64,000 nt of DNA from Clostridia bacterium (GTDB lineage Bacteria > Bacillota > Clostridia > Oscillospirales > CAG-272), in assembly GCA_900763885.1 (NCBI GenBank), contig CAAFLY010000247.1:1-64000 (forward strand). The letters are read 5' to 3'. Each line of letters opens with the position of its first letter. Position 1 is the first letter of the stretch. A program made the translations under genes and the position numbers. Shown piece by piece: positions 55,779 to 64,000 of this stretch. The notes below the pieces were generated by a model. That model did not search any database, was not told the DNA's origin, and was given only the letters and a program-made list of their open reading frames with translations.

Positions 55779-55796
55779 TTATAACGTCTCCTTTCC

Positions 55797-56336
55797 TTAT
55801 TTACCGGTCTTACCGGCTTTACGACGGATACGCTCGTCGCTGTACTTGATACCCTTGCCGTGGTACGGTTCCGGGGGTCTCTTCGCGCGGATGTTCGCTG
55901 CGACCTGACCGCAGTACTGCTTGTCGAAGCTCTTCACGATGATCGTGTTGGAGTCCGGCACGTCGAACGTTACCTTGTCGTCTTCGTTGAAGTAGATCGG
56001 GTGCGAGTGACCGACGTTCAGGACGATGCGCTTGCCTTCCTTCGCTACTCTGTAGCCGACGCCAACGATCTCCAGCTTCTTCTCGTAGCCCTTCGATACG
56101 CCCTCGACCATGTTGTGGATCAGGGTTCTCGTCAGACCGTGGAGCGCGCGGTTCTCGTTCTCGTCGTCGGGACGCGTTACGTGAATGACGGAGCCGTCCA
56201 CGGTAACGGTCATGGCCGCGGGTGCCTTGTACGTCAGCTCGCCCTTTGCGCCCTTAACGGTAATCAGGTTGTTTTCGCCCACGGTTACGGTCACGCCAGC
56301 GGGTACCGTAATGGGAGCTCTACCAATTCTAGACAT
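55797..56336 (-). CDS. rplF: Ribosomal protein L6
   Basis: A 179-residue large-subunit protein with two homologous domains, starting MSRIGRAPITVPAGV and ending with RAKRPPEPYHGKGI. Confidence 0.98.
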   Translation of the reverse strand: MSRIGRAPITVPAGVTVTVGENNLITVKGAKGELTYKAPAAMTVTVDGSVIHVTRPDDENENRALHGLTRTLIHNMVEGVSKGYEKKLEIVGVGYRVAKEGKRIVLNVGHSHPIYFNEDDKVTFDVPDSNTIIVKSFDKQYCGQVAANIRAKRPPEPYHGKGIKYSDERIRRKAGKTGK

Positions 56337-56355
56337 CTCTTAACCTCCCTTTCTC

Positions 56356-56754
56356 TTACCAGACAAAAGCGAGGATCTCGCCGCCTACGTTTTCCCGTCT
56401 TGCCTTCTTGTCGGTCATGATGCCCTTGGAGGTCGATACGATCGCGATGCCAAGTCCGTTCATAACCTTCGGCATGTCTTCGCAGTTGGAGTAGATCCGC
56501 AGACCCGGCTTCGATACGCGGCGCAGTCCGTGAATGACCTTCTGCTTGCCTGCCTCGTACTTCAGCGTGATGCGGATGATGCCCTGCTTGCCGTCTTCAA
56601 TTACCTGCACGCCCTTGATGTACCCCTCGTTCAGCAGAATGTCGGCGATTGCCTTCTTCATGTTGGACGCGGGTACGTCTACGGTCTCGTGCTTTGCGTT
56701 ATTCGCATTTCTGATTCTGGTCAGCATATCGGCGATAACGTCAGAAATCTGCAT
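56356..56754 (-). CDS. rpsH: Ribosomal protein S8
   Basis: A 132-residue protein binding 16S helix 21, with [20 protein letters not shown] and C-terminal [17 protein letters not shown]. 19 bp before rplF. Confidence 0.98.
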   Translation of the reverse strand: MQISDVIADMLTRIRNANNAKHETVDVPASNMKKAIADILLNEGYIKGVQVIEDGKQGIIRITLKYEAGKQKVIHGLRRVSKPGLRIYSNCEDMPKVMNGLGIAIVSTSKGIMTDKKARRENVGGEILAFVW

Positions 56755-56884
56755 AATGTTTTCCTCCTGTCATGCAAGTCGTTTTTTCTTGCTGCCCGGC
56801 AGTTCTTTCGAGGATTTTTACCTTCCTCTCTCAGCTTTGCCAAGCCGCTTGCCAGGGGTTAAAGTGAGTAGTCCTGGTCGCTCG

Positions 56885-56975
56885 GGTGGAGAGACGGTCG
56901 CTTTTGAAAAAGCTCCGCAAAACTTTTATACATGGACTTCGTGGGCACAAGACCCACGCAGCCATGTATGACAGA
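56885..56975 (+). repeat. Boundary repeat arm inside the spc operon
   Basis: GAGACGGTCGCTTTTGAAAA, CTCCGCAAAACTTTTATAC, then GTGGGCACAAGACCCAC, a hairpin in place of the usual TTTGTGCAAGTC block. The outer end faces the rpsH start. Confidence 0.75.
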
Positions 56976-57326
56976 TTTCATGGAATTTCTCTCACAACAG
57001 TGAATCGTCCATCTATCCGGGTGATCAGAACCGACGCTTTCCTACTGGCGCGGAACGTATATTTCCCGACGCGGGATTTCTCCCGTACCGGGGTATGGAT
57101 CGGGGACAGTTTTTGCGCCATCCCCGTACCAATCTGAAAATAAGTGCGCTTTCGCAATATCCGGGACATACATGTGTCCGCCGCAAGCCAGCCAAACAGC
57201 AGTCTACAGAGCCAGTCTGAACGAACAAATCCTCAACCCAACTCCATAATCCGCCAACCGTCAGCCCCAAACCCAACAAAATGTCAAATCCAGTCTGCGG
57301 CAGCTATTTGCGGTAGCCTTCATGCC

Positions 57327-57370
57327 TGTCGGGGCTTCCCGACCTTCATGCCCGCGGGGGCGTCCCCGCC
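57327..57370 (-). repeat. Two GC-rich hairpins after rpsN
   Basis: GTCGGGGCTTCCCGAC and GCGGGGGCGTCCCCGC, each after an ACCTTCATGCC- or CCTTCATGCC-type leader, making a short tandem repeat of hairpins directly after the rpsN stop. No T-run. Confidence 0.7.
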
Positions 57371-57556
57371 TTACCAGGATGCTTTGCGAACGCCGGGGAT
57401 CTCGCCCTTGTAGGCCAGCTCACGGAAGCAGATACGGCAGATACCGTACTTGCGGAGGTAAGCATGGGGACGACCGCAGATCTTGCAGCGGTTGTACTTC
57501 CGGGTGGAGTACTTCTGCTCTTTCTGCTGCTTCAGGATCATCGATGTTTTAGCCAT
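57371..57556 (-). CDS. rpsZ: Ribosomal protein S14, type Z
   Basis: A 61-residue zinc-binding S14 with CKICGRPH and CRICFRE, beginning [20 protein letters not shown]. It is the short C+ form found in Gram-positives. Confidence 0.97.
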   Translation of the reverse strand: MAKTSMILKQQKEQKYSTRKYNRCKICGRPHAYLRKYGICRICFRELAYKGEIPGVRKASW

Positions 57557-57573
57557 TTCTTCTGCCTCCTCGA

Positions 57574-58116
57574 TTATTTCGCAAAGGGTGCGCCCATAAG
57601 GGTCAGCATTTCCTTAGCTTCTGCGTCGGTCTGCGCGGTGGTAACGAAGCAAATGTCCATACCACGGATCTTTTCGACCTTGTCATACTCGATTTCGGGG
57701 AAGATGAGCTGTTCCTTCAGACCGAGGGCGTAGTTGCCTCTGCCGTCGAACGCGTCCGGGTTGATGCCCTTGAAGTCGCGCACTCTCGGAAGAGCGAAGT
57801 TGAACAGACGATCCATGAACTCGTACATCTTTTCGCCGCGGAGGGTGACCTTCACGCCGATCTTCATGCCCTCACGGAGCTTGAAGTTCGCGACGGACTT
57901 CTTCGCGTAGGTCGGAACGGGCTTCTGACCGGTGATCAGCGCCAGGTCCGCCATGATCGCGTCGATGACCTTCGTGTTTTCCTTCGCGTCGCCCGCGCCA
58001 ACGTTGATGACGATCTTGTCGATCTTCGGGATCTGCATCACGCTCTTGTACTGGAACTTCTTCATCAGAGCCGGAGCTACCTCAGAAGTGTATAATTCTT
58101 TCATTCTTGCAGCCAT
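57574..58116 (-). CDS. rplE: Ribosomal protein L5
   Basis: A 180-residue 5S-rRNA-binding protein with [20 protein letters not shown] and [19 protein letters not shown]. Confidence 0.98.
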   Translation of the reverse strand: MAARMKELYTSEVAPALMKKFQYKSVMQIPKIDKIVINVGAGDAKENTKVIDAIMADLALITGQKPVPTYAKKSVANFKLREGMKIGVKVTLRGEKMYEFMDRLFNFALPRVRDFKGINPDAFDGRGNYALGLKEQLIFPEIEYDKVEKIRGMDICFVTTAQTDAEAKEMLTLMGAPFAK

Positions 58117-58130
58117 CGTACACCTCCGAA

Positions 58131-58448
58131 TTACAGCTCAGCGCCGCACTTGGCGCATACGCGGGTTTTCTTGTCGCCGTCGATCTTGTGGGCGGCTCTG
58201 GTAGCCTTCTTGCACTTGCTGCAGTACAGCTGTACCTTGGAGGCGTAGATCGCGCCTTCAACCTCGACGATTCCGCCGGCTTCCTGGGGCGGTCTCGGCT
58301 TGACGTGCTTCTTTACGAGATGCACGCCGGATACGATTACTTTGCCTTCCTTCGGCGATACCTCAACGACCTTGCCGGTCTTGCCCTTATCGTCGCCGGA
58401 AATGACGATGACCTCGTCACCCTTCTTTATATGAAGCTTCTTAATCAT
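58131..58448 (-). CDS. rplX: Ribosomal protein L24 with C-terminal zinc ribbon
   Basis: A 105-residue large-subunit assembly protein. The KOW motif is in [20 protein letters not shown], and the C-terminus carries CSKCKKA and CAKCG cysteine pairs. The frame opens 15 bases earlier at an ATG overlapping GGAGGT, but that GGAGGT is the ribosome-binding site for the ATG at 58448. Confidence 0.96.
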   Translation of the reverse strand: MIKKLHIKKGDEVIVISGDDKGKTGKVVEVSPKEGKVIVSGVHLVKKHVKPRPPQEAGGIVEVEGAIYASKVQLYCSKCKKATRAAHKIDGDKKTRVCAKCGAEL

Positions 58449-58462
58449 CTTTTCTACCTCCA

Positions 58463-58831
58463 TTAAAGAACTTCGGGTGCCAGGGACAGGATCTTGGTGT
58501 AGTCGTGCTCACGAAGCTCACGTGCTACAGGCCCAAAAATACGGGTGCCCTTGGGGTTCTTATCGTCGTTGATGATCACGGCCGCGTTTTCGTCAAACTT
58601 GATGTAGGATCCGTCGCCGCGGCGCAGACCCTTTCTGCTTCTGACGATCACTGCCTTGACTACGTCGCCTTTCTTGACAACGCCGCCCGGAGACGCCTTC
58701 TTTACAGCGCATACGACTACGTCGCCAATGTTTGCGTAACGTCTGCCGGTGCCGCCCAGTACCCGGATGCACATAAGCTCCTTCGCACCGGTGTTGTCGG
58801 CAACCTTCATTAAGGATTGCTGTTGAATCAT
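58463..58831 (-). CDS. rplN: Ribosomal protein L14
   Basis: A 122-residue protein starting [19 protein letters not shown] and with the [16 protein letters not shown] end, as usual for L14. A 362-bp spacer separates it from rpsQ. Confidence 0.98.
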   Translation of the reverse strand: MIQQQSLMKVADNTGAKELMCIRVLGGTGRRYANIGDVVVCAVKKASPGGVVKKGDVVKAVIVRSRKGLRRGDGSYIKFDENAAVIINDDKNPKGTRIFGPVARELREHDYTKILSLAPEVL

Positions 58832-58975
58832 GTCTTGTATCTCCTTGTGTGTTTTTGTGAGGAGTACACCGTCAGAGAGTTCGCACGACCATAGGGCGTC
58901 AAAGCAGGTTTCCCCGCCGTCTGACCCCTGCTCCGTGCGCTTATCTTACGGCTTTTTTCTTTGGGATTTATTGTT

Positions 58976-59070
58976 CGCGGGGGAAACTTTTTTCGAGAAA
59001 AAAGTCTCCCCCGCACCCCCTTCCAAAAAGCTTTACATATTTTTGGTTAGGGATACGGTTTTGCCTACAG
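58976..59070 (+). repeat. Boundary repeat arm, second variant (left)
   Basis: GCGGGGGAAACTTTTTTC and GAAAAAAGTCTCCCCCGC form a near-perfect 18-bp stem, followed by ACCCCCTTCC and AAAAAGCTTTACAT. The sequence resembles the copy at 52140-52215. Confidence 0.7.
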
Positions 59071-59104
59071 GACGTACATACGGCTTAACTCGTCAGAGCC
59101 GCAC

Positions 59105-59192
59105 CGCATGTTTGTCTCGTGAAAAGGTATAAAGTTTTTTGGAGGTGTCGGAACCTTTTCGCAAAAAGGTTCTGACATCGTTCCCCCGTATC
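59105..59192 (-). repeat. Boundary repeat arm, second variant (right)
   Basis: AAGGTATAAAGTTTTTTGG, AGGTGTCGG, the hairpin GAACCTTTTCGCAAAAAGGT, then CATCGTTCCCCCGTATCC against the rpsQ stop. Close to the arm at 28545-28618. Confidence 0.75.
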
Positions 59193-59193
59193 C

Positions 59194-59454
59194 TTACTTA
59201 GCCTTTTCGATGATGCGGACCAGTCTCCAGCGGATGGTTTTGGAGAGCGGGCGGGTTTCCATGACCTCGACGGTGTCGCCGATACCCGCGGAGTTCTCCT
59301 CGTCACGCACGTGGATCTTGTTGGTACGCTTGATAATTTTGCCATAAGTGGGATGCTTTACATGGTTTTCGATGGCAATCACGATGGTTTTGTCCATCTT
59401 ATCGCTGACTACCTTACCCACTCTGGTTTTTCTGAGAGCGCGTTCTTCTGCCAT
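59194..59454 (-). CDS. rpsQ: Ribosomal protein S17
   Basis: An 86-residue OB-fold protein with [20 protein letters not shown] and the [14 protein letters not shown] end. Confidence 0.98.
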   Translation of the reverse strand: MAEERALRKTRVGKVVSDKMDKTIVIAIENHVKHPTYGKIIKRTNKIHVRDEENSAGIGDTVEVMETRPLSKTIRWRLVRIIEKAK

Positions 59455-59464
59455 AATGTCCCCC

Positions 59465-59653
59465 TTATGCCTTCTTCTCGGCGATGACGGTCATCACGCG
59501 AGCGATTTCCTTTTTGGTTTCCTTGATCTTGTGGGGATTATCGAGCTGATTGATTGCGAGCTGAAAACGGAGATTAAAAAGCTCTGTTTTCAGGTCATTC
59601 AGCATGGATGCGAGCTCTTCTGCAGACTTATTTCTGAGTTCTGTTGCCTTCAC
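59465..59653 (-). CDS. rpmC: Ribosomal protein L29
   Basis: A 62-residue helical protein beginning [20 protein letters not shown], located at the tunnel exit in the ribosome. Confidence 0.98.
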   Translation of the reverse strand: MKATELRNKSAEELASMLNDLKTELFNLRFQLAINQLDNPHKIKETKKEIARVMTVIAEKKA

Positions 59654-59656
59654 AGC

Positions 59657-60088
59657 TTAACCCTCCACTTCTTTTTCCAGTTGTTCGCGGGTAGCGAAGC
59701 GGCACTTGATCGGGAGCTTATGCATAGCAAGACGCATAGCTTCACGAGCGAGCTCCTCGGAGATGCCACCCATTTCAAACATAACTCTGCCCGGCTTTAC
59801 GACTGCGACCCAGTATTCGGGCGTACCTTTACCGGAACCCATACGCGTTTCGGCAGGCTTTTCAGTGATGGGCTTGTCGGGGAAGATTTTGATCCAGACC
59901 TGACCGCCTCTCTTGACGTAACGGGTCATAGCGATACGGGCTGCTTCGATCTGGTTTGCGGTGATCCATGCGGGTTCGGTAGCTACGAGGCCGAATTCGC
60001 CGTTTGTGATCTTATTGCCGCGGAGTGCCTTACCGGTGAGGCGGCCTCTCTGTACGCGTCTGTACTTAACTCTCTTAGGCGATAACAT
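59657..60088 (-). CDS. rplP: Ribosomal protein L16
   Basis: A 143-residue protein with [20 protein letters not shown] and [19 protein letters not shown]. Its ATG overlaps the rpsC stop as TAATG. Confidence 0.98.
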   Translation of the reverse strand: MLSPKRVKYRRVQRGRLTGKALRGNKITNGEFGLVATEPAWITANQIEAARIAMTRYVKRGGQVWIKIFPDKPITEKPAETRMGSGKGTPEYWVAVVKPGRVMFEMGGISEELAREAMRLAMHKLPIKCRFATREQLEKEVEG

Positions 60089-60948
60089 TAGTGGGCGCCT
60101 CCTTCCTCAGTCTTTCTCGGTGCTCTGGGCGGTCTGGATTCCTGTCCAGCGGGGCGGCTGCCTCTCGGGCCCTGACCGTCGCGGCGCTGGAATCCGCCGT
60201 CTCTGCGATCACCGCGGCGATCACCGTCTCTGCGGTCGCGTCTCTGACCGTCTCTGCGGTCACCGCGGCGCTGGTTGTTGCGGCGATCCTCGGTAACGGC
60301 ACCGGTGCGAGCGACCTCGGAGAGGATTTCGCCCTTGTAGATCCACACCTTTACGCCGATCTTACCGTAGGTGGTGTTGGCTTCCCAGAAGCCGTAATCG
60401 ATGTCTGCGCGGATGGTCTGCAGCGGGATGGTGCCCTCGTGGTAATGCTCGGTACGTGCGATTTCAGCACCCGCGAGACGACCGGAGAGGCAGACCTTGA
60501 TACCCTTCGCGCCCATACGCATGGTACGCTGGATAGCGCCCTTCATGGCTCTGCGGAAGGAGATACGGCGCTCGAGCTGGTTTGCGATGGATTCGGCAAC
60601 GAGCTGCGCGTCCATCTCGACCGGCTTGACCTCTACTACGTTTACGATAACCGGAGCGCCGACGATCTTTTCGATGTCCGCCTTCAGGTTGTCGATTTCG
60701 CTGCCGCCGCGTCCGATAACCATACCGGGCTTCGCGCAGTGGATAAAGACGCGCACCTTACCGGTGTTGTCTCTTTCGATCTCGATCTTCGGAATGCCCG
60801 CGAGGAAGAGCTTCTTCTTGAGGAATTCTCTGACCTTATAATCCTGGACCAGGGTATCGCCGAACTTTTCGTCGGAGGCAAACCATCTGGAGTCCCAGTT
60901 CTTGATTACGCCGACACGAAGGCCGTGCGGATTCACTTTCTGTCCCAT
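60088..60948 (-). CDS. rpsC: Ribosomal protein S3 with long Arg/Asp-rich tail
   Basis: A 286-residue S3. The KH domain ([20 protein letters not shown]) and C-terminal S3 fold (residues 1 to about 213) are normal. The last ~73 residues are a low-complexity extension built from [21 protein letters not shown] repeats, then [12 protein letters not shown] and a short acidic end. E. coli S3 has 233 residues. Such basic-acidic tails occur in some Clostridia and may bind RNA; function here is unproven. Confidence 0.97.
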   Translation of the reverse strand: MGQKVNPHGLRVGVIKNWDSRWFASDEKFGDTLVQDYKVREFLKKKLFLAGIPKIEIERDNTGKVRVFIHCAKPGMVIGRGGSEIDNLKADIEKIVGAPVIVNVVEVKPVEMDAQLVAESIANQLERRISFRRAMKGAIQRTMRMGAKGIKVCLSGRLAGAEIARTEHYHEGTIPLQTIRADIDYGFWEANTTYGKIGVKVWIYKGEILSEVARTGAVTEDRRNNQRRGDRRDGQRRDRRDGDRRGDRRDGGFQRRDGQGPRGSRPAGQESRPPRAPRKTEEGGAH

Positions 60949-60963
60949 ATTTCGACTGCCTCC

Positions 60964-61299
60964 TTACTCTTTTTCTTTCACAGCCACGGTGATATGGCTG
61001 GTTCTCTTGAGGATCCGGTCAGCGGACCCCTTGCCTCTGGGCATAATGCGCTTCATGGTCATGCCGGGGCAGACGAAGCACTCGGACACATAGAGGTTGT
61101 CCTTGTTCATGTGGAAGTTGTTTTCCGCGTCAGCAGCCACCTTTTCCAGCAGCTTGAGGACGTAGGGACTTGCGGATTTCGGGGTATTCTTTAAGATACC
61201 GCAGGCTACATCGTAGTTCTTCCCACGGATGAGGTCGAGAACGATCTTGACCTTGCGAGGGGAGATGCGGATATGCTTTTGGGTAGATTTGGATTCCAT
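60964..61299 (-). CDS. rplV: Ribosomal protein L22
   Basis: A 111-residue tunnel protein with HIRISPRKVKIVLDLIRGKN and PRGKGSADRILKRTSHITV. Confidence 0.98.
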   Translation of the reverse strand: MESKSTQKHIRISPRKVKIVLDLIRGKNYDVACGILKNTPKSASPYVLKLLEKVAADAENNFHMNKDNLYVSECFVCPGMTMKRIMPRGKGSADRILKRTSHITVAVKEKE

Positions 61300-61322
61300 T
61301 TCCTTATTGCTCCTCCCTCTTC

Positions 61323-61604
61323 TTATTTACCGTTGTTGGAAGTCTTGGAACCGGCGTGACCCTTAAAGGTTCTGGTAGGGGCGAACTCACCGAACTTGTG
61401 GCCGACCATATCCTCGGTGATGTACACCGGGATGTGCTTCTTGCCATCGTGGACGGCAACCGTATGACCAACGAATTCCGGGAAAATGGTAGAGGCTCTG
61501 GACCAGGTCTTGAGGACCTTCTTTTCGCCTTTTTCGTTCATCTGGCAAACTCTCTGGTAGAGCTTTTCCTCGATAAACGGTGCTTTTTTCAAACTTCTGC
61601 TCAT
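61323..61604 (-). CDS. rpsS: Ribosomal protein S19
   Basis: A 93-residue protein starting [19 protein letters not shown], with [15 protein letters not shown] [16 protein letters not shown]. Confidence 0.98.
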   Translation of the reverse strand: MSRSLKKAPFIEEKLYQRVCQMNEKGEKKVLKTWSRASTIFPEFVGHTVAVHDGKKHIPVYITEDMVGHKFGEFAPTRTFKGHAGSKTSNNGK

Positions 61605-61622
61605 TCTAAGCTGCCTCCTTCC

Positions 61623-62453
61623 TTACTTGCTGTTTCTGCGCTTTACGATCATCTTGTCGGTGCGGGCCTTCTTGTTTCTGGTCTTGTAACCGAGAGCCGG
61701 CTTGCCCCACGGGGTAACAGGACCCGGACGACCGATCGGGGAACGGCCTTCACCACCACCATGCGGGTGATCGCACGGGTTCATGACGGAGCCGCGGACG
61801 GTCGGGCGGATACCCATGTGACGCTTCTTACCGGCCTTACCGACCTTGACGGTGTCGTGCTCGATGTTGCCGACCTGACCGATGGTCGCGAGGCAGTTGT
61901 CCATGACGTAGCGCATTTCACCGGAGGGGAGACGAAGCATGACCTTGCCGTCCTCCTTACCCATGACCTGTGCCTGTGCGCCGGCGGAACGGACCATCTG
62001 GCCGCCCTTGCCGGGATACAGCTCGATATTGTGTACGAAGGTACCGTCGGGGATGTTCGCGAGCGGCAGGGTGTTGCCGGGGATGATGTCGGCGTCCTTA
62101 CCGGAGTAAAGCACCTGACCGTCGGTCACGCCCACGGGAGCCACGATGTAGCTCTTCTTGCCGTCCTCATCCTTCAGCAGCGCGATATACGCGGTACGGT
62201 TCGGGTCGTATTCGATACCCACAACGGTCTGCGGCTTCTCGGACTGACGCTTGAAGTCGATGATGCGGTATTTCTGACGGTTTCCGCCGCCTCTGTGACG
62301 GACGGTGATTCTGCCGTAGCTGTTGCGGCCGGCGTTCTTCTTCTTGGAAGCGAGCAGGCTCTTTTCGGGAGTGAACTTGGTGATCTCGTCGAAGGACGGG
62401 ACAGACATATGTCTTCTTGCCGGAGTTGTCGGCTTATATTTGATAGTAGGCAT
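61623..62453 (-). CDS. rplB: Ribosomal protein L2
   Basis: A 276-residue core large-subunit protein with [20 protein letters not shown] and [20 protein letters not shown]. Confidence 0.98.
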   Translation of the reverse strand: MPTIKYKPTTPARRHMSVPSFDEITKFTPEKSLLASKKKNAGRNSYGRITVRHRGGGNRQKYRIIDFKRQSEKPQTVVGIEYDPNRTAYIALLKDEDGKKSYIVAPVGVTDGQVLYSGKDADIIPGNTLPLANIPDGTFVHNIELYPGKGGQMVRSAGAQAQVMGKEDGKVMLRLPSGEMRYVMDNCLATIGQVGNIEHDTVKVGKAGKKRHMGIRPTVRGSVMNPCDHPHGGGEGRSPIGRPGPVTPWGKPALGYKTRNKKARTDKMIVKRRNSK

Positions 62454-62471
62454 TTGTTATCGTCCTCCTTC

Positions 62472-62768
62472 TCAGTTCATGCCTTCGAAGAATTCGATGG
62501 TCGCGGAATCCTCAGCGAGGGTGACGATCGCCTTTTTCCAGCTGGCGGTCCTTCCGGGCACGAGACGAACTCTCTTCGGCTTAGACTTCATCGTAACGGT
62601 GTTCACGCTCTTTACCTTGGTGCCCTTGAACATCGCTTCAACAGCGGCGGCGATCTCCGGCTTGGTGGCGTCCTTTGCGACTTCAAAGGTGTACTTCCGA
62701 TCCGAGATCATGTCCATGGAGCGCTCGGTGATGAGAGGTCTGATAATAACATCCTGAACGAATTTCAT
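62472..62768 (-). CDS. rplW: Ribosomal protein L23
   Basis: A 98-residue tunnel-exit protein with VIIRPLITERSMDMISDRKY. Its ATG overlaps the rplD stop as TAATG. Confidence 0.98.
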   Translation of the reverse strand: MKFVQDVIIRPLITERSMDMISDRKYTFEVAKDATKPEIAAAVEAMFKGTKVKSVNTVTMKSKPKRVRLVPGRTASWKKAIVTLAEDSATIEFFEGMN

Positions 62769-63391
62769 TATGCGTATACCTCCTCGATTTTCTGTACGGC
62801 TTCCTTAGCGATCACGAGGGAATTGCAGTTGAGGATGTCGTAAACGCAGAGGGTATTGGTCAGAACGACCTTGACGCCGGGGATATTGGCAAGGCTGCCC
62901 ATCACCATCGGATCCACGGCGGGAAGCACCACGAGGGTCTTCTTGCCCGCGCCGATTGCGGAGAGCATCTTGACCATGGTCTTGGTCTTGTATTCGCTGG
63001 CGGTGATGGCGTCGACAACGATCATCTCGTTTTCGGCTACCTTGGAAGAAAGCGCGCTGGTCATAGCGAGACGGCGGACCTTCTTGTTGACCTTGGTCTT
63101 GTACAGACGCGGCTTCGGACCGAGTGCGACACCACCGTGCGTCCACTGCGGCGCTCTGGTGGAGCCCTGTCTTGCGCGGCCGGTACCCTTCTGCTTCCAC
63201 GGCTTTCTGCCGCCGCCGGAAACCTCGGTACGGGTCAGCGTGGACTGCGTGCCCTGTCTCTGGTTGCCGAGATATGCCTTTACTGCTGCGTGAAGGACGG
63301 AAGCATGGATCTCACAGGCAAATACACTGTCGGCGAGGTTGATGGAACCCACTTCCGCGCCGGACATGTTTACAACTTTTAATTCAGCCAT
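62768..63391 (-). CDS. rplD: Ribosomal protein L4
   Basis: A 207-residue protein with VSGGGRKPWKQKGTGRARQG. In E. coli L4 is also a regulator of the S10 operon; no such leader can be examined here because the operon start is outside the window. Confidence 0.98.
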   Translation of the reverse strand: MAELKVVNMSGAEVGSINLADSVFACEIHASVLHAAVKAYLGNQRQGTQSTLTRTEVSGGGRKPWKQKGTGRARQGSTRAPQWTHGGVALGPKPRLYKTKVNKKVRRLAMTSALSSKVAENEMIVVDAITASEYKTKTMVKMLSAIGAGKKTLVVLPAVDPMVMGSLANIPGVKVVLTNTLCVYDILNCNSLVIAKEAVQKIEEVYA

Positions 63392-63411
63392 TTCTGTTTC
63401 CTCCTTCCGAC

Positions 63412-64000
63412 TTATGCTTTCACGCTGTCGCGGAGGAACACGATGCCGCCCTTCGCGCCGGGAACTGCGCCCTTGACCGCGATGAGGTTCTTTTCGGTGT
63501 CGACCTTGACAACTTCGAGATTCAGAACCGTAACCTGCTCGTTACCGTACTGACCTGCCATGTGCTTGTTCTTGTAGATTCTGGACGGCGTGGAGTTTGC
63601 GCCCATGGAACCCGGCTGACGATGGATCGGACCGGTACCGTGCGTCATACGCAGGATGTGCGCGTTCCATCTCTTGACAACGCCCGTGTAGCCGCGGCCC
63701 TTGGTGATGCCGGTAACGTCTACCTTGTCGCCGGCCGCGAACGTATCCGCGGATACGGTGTCGCCGACGTTCATGCTCTCGGTGTCCTCCAGACGGAATT
63801 CCTTGAGGTGACGGCGCGGGGATACGCCTGCCTTCTTGAAGTGACCTGCCTTCGGCTTGTTGACGAGCTTTTCGCGGATCTCTTCAAAGGCGAGCTGTAC
63901 GGCATTGTAGCCGTCGGTTTCCACGGTCTTCTTCTGGGTGATGGCGCAGGGACCGGCTTCGATTACGGTAACCGGGATCACCTGACCGTTTTCCGTGAAG
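63412..64000 (-). CDS. rplC: Ribosomal protein L3 (5' end outside window)
   Basis: The frame is open to the window edge and reads [20 protein letters not shown] there, matching the region near residue 15 of L3. The GTG inside this stretch is therefore not the start. The conserved [20 protein letters not shown] and [20 protein letters not shown] are present. Upstream rpsJ would be expected. Confidence 0.97.
   Translation of the reverse strand, partial: FTENGQVIPVTVIEAGPCAITQKKTVETDGYNAVQLAFEEIREKLVNKPKAGHFKKAGVSPRRHLKEFRLEDTESMNVGDTVSADTFAAGDKVDVTGITKGRGYTGVVKRWNAHILRMTHGTGPIHRQPGSMGANSTPSRIYKNKHMAGQYGNEQVTVLNLEVVKVDTEKNLIAVKGAVPGAKGGIVFLRDSVKA

Larger units (their letters stand above)
56755..57370. 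other. Spacer between rpsN and rpsH, no gene
   Basis: The longest break in the ribosomal operon (616 bp). It holds a left boundary arm near rpsH and two GC hairpins right after the rpsN stop. No coding frame is supported between. Confidence 0.6.
58832..59193. other. Spacer between rpsQ and rplN, no gene
   Basis: Holds two boundary arms of the variant type in inverted order. No coding frame is supported. Confidence 0.6.

Overview
The window looks like chromosomal DNA from a GC-rich member of the Clostridia (Bacillota), probably a gut or faecal Oscillospirales-type organism. The evidence is the Firmicutes order of the S10-spc-alpha ribosomal genes ending in secY-adk-map-KOW-infA-rpmJ-rpsM-rpsK-rpsD-rpoA-rplQ, zinc-binding forms of S4, S14, L24, L36 and adenylate kinase, an SLH-anchored surface protein, lipobox-type solute-binding proteins, strong Shine-Dalgarno sequences and sigma-A promoters with 17-bp spacers. 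Species cannot be named from sequence alone.

Layout. 1-2.2 kb: the 3' part of a repeat-rich SLH surface protein and a decayed relative. 2.3-10.6 kb: ligA, a membrane-anchored hydrolase, a GH36 alpha-galactosidase, murJ and a glycosyltransferase. 11.3-24.4 kb: an E2-like acyltransferase, a solute-binding lipoprotein, an SGNH hydrolase, a membrane protein, an MBL hydrolase, an ECF sigma/anti-sigma pair, an SDR, a CNNM-type CBS protein, an MFS transporter and a TetM-like translational GTPase. 24.6-29.4 kb: an ABC permease and ATPase separated by a two-gene cassette. 29.5-40.5 kb: a carbohydrate region with four paralogous solute-binding lipoproteins, each with its own promoter, a Gfo/Idh/MocA oxidoreductase, an esterase, tRNA-Ala(CGC) and a GH35 beta-galactosidase. 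40.7-45 kb: a TM2 protein, YifB/ComM, a small ribbon-helix-helix protein and a polysaccharide flippase. 45.5-64 kb: the ribosomal superoperon on the minus strand, entering from the right in rplC and ending at rplQ.

The most striking unexplained structure is a family of non-coding boundary repeats. An arm has a G-rich tandem run of GGGGAAC/GGGGAGAC units, then a short hairpin such as GCTTTTGAAAAAGC, then CTCCGCAAAACTTTTAT, then a TTTGTGCAAGTC block. Arms sit at gene or operon edges with the G-rich end facing the gene. They often form inverted pairs that enclose a spacer, a terminator or small cargo genes. They also interrupt the ribosomal superoperon and seem to bound the cassette between the ABC ATPase and its permease. 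The longest pair (10646-11348) is an imperfect palindrome centred on a bidirectional terminator. This has the shape of a MITE-like or REP-like element, though no transposase is present.

No rRNA, CRISPR array, insertion-sequence transposase or prophage gene was found. Most other long open frames are antisense shadows caused by the high GC content.
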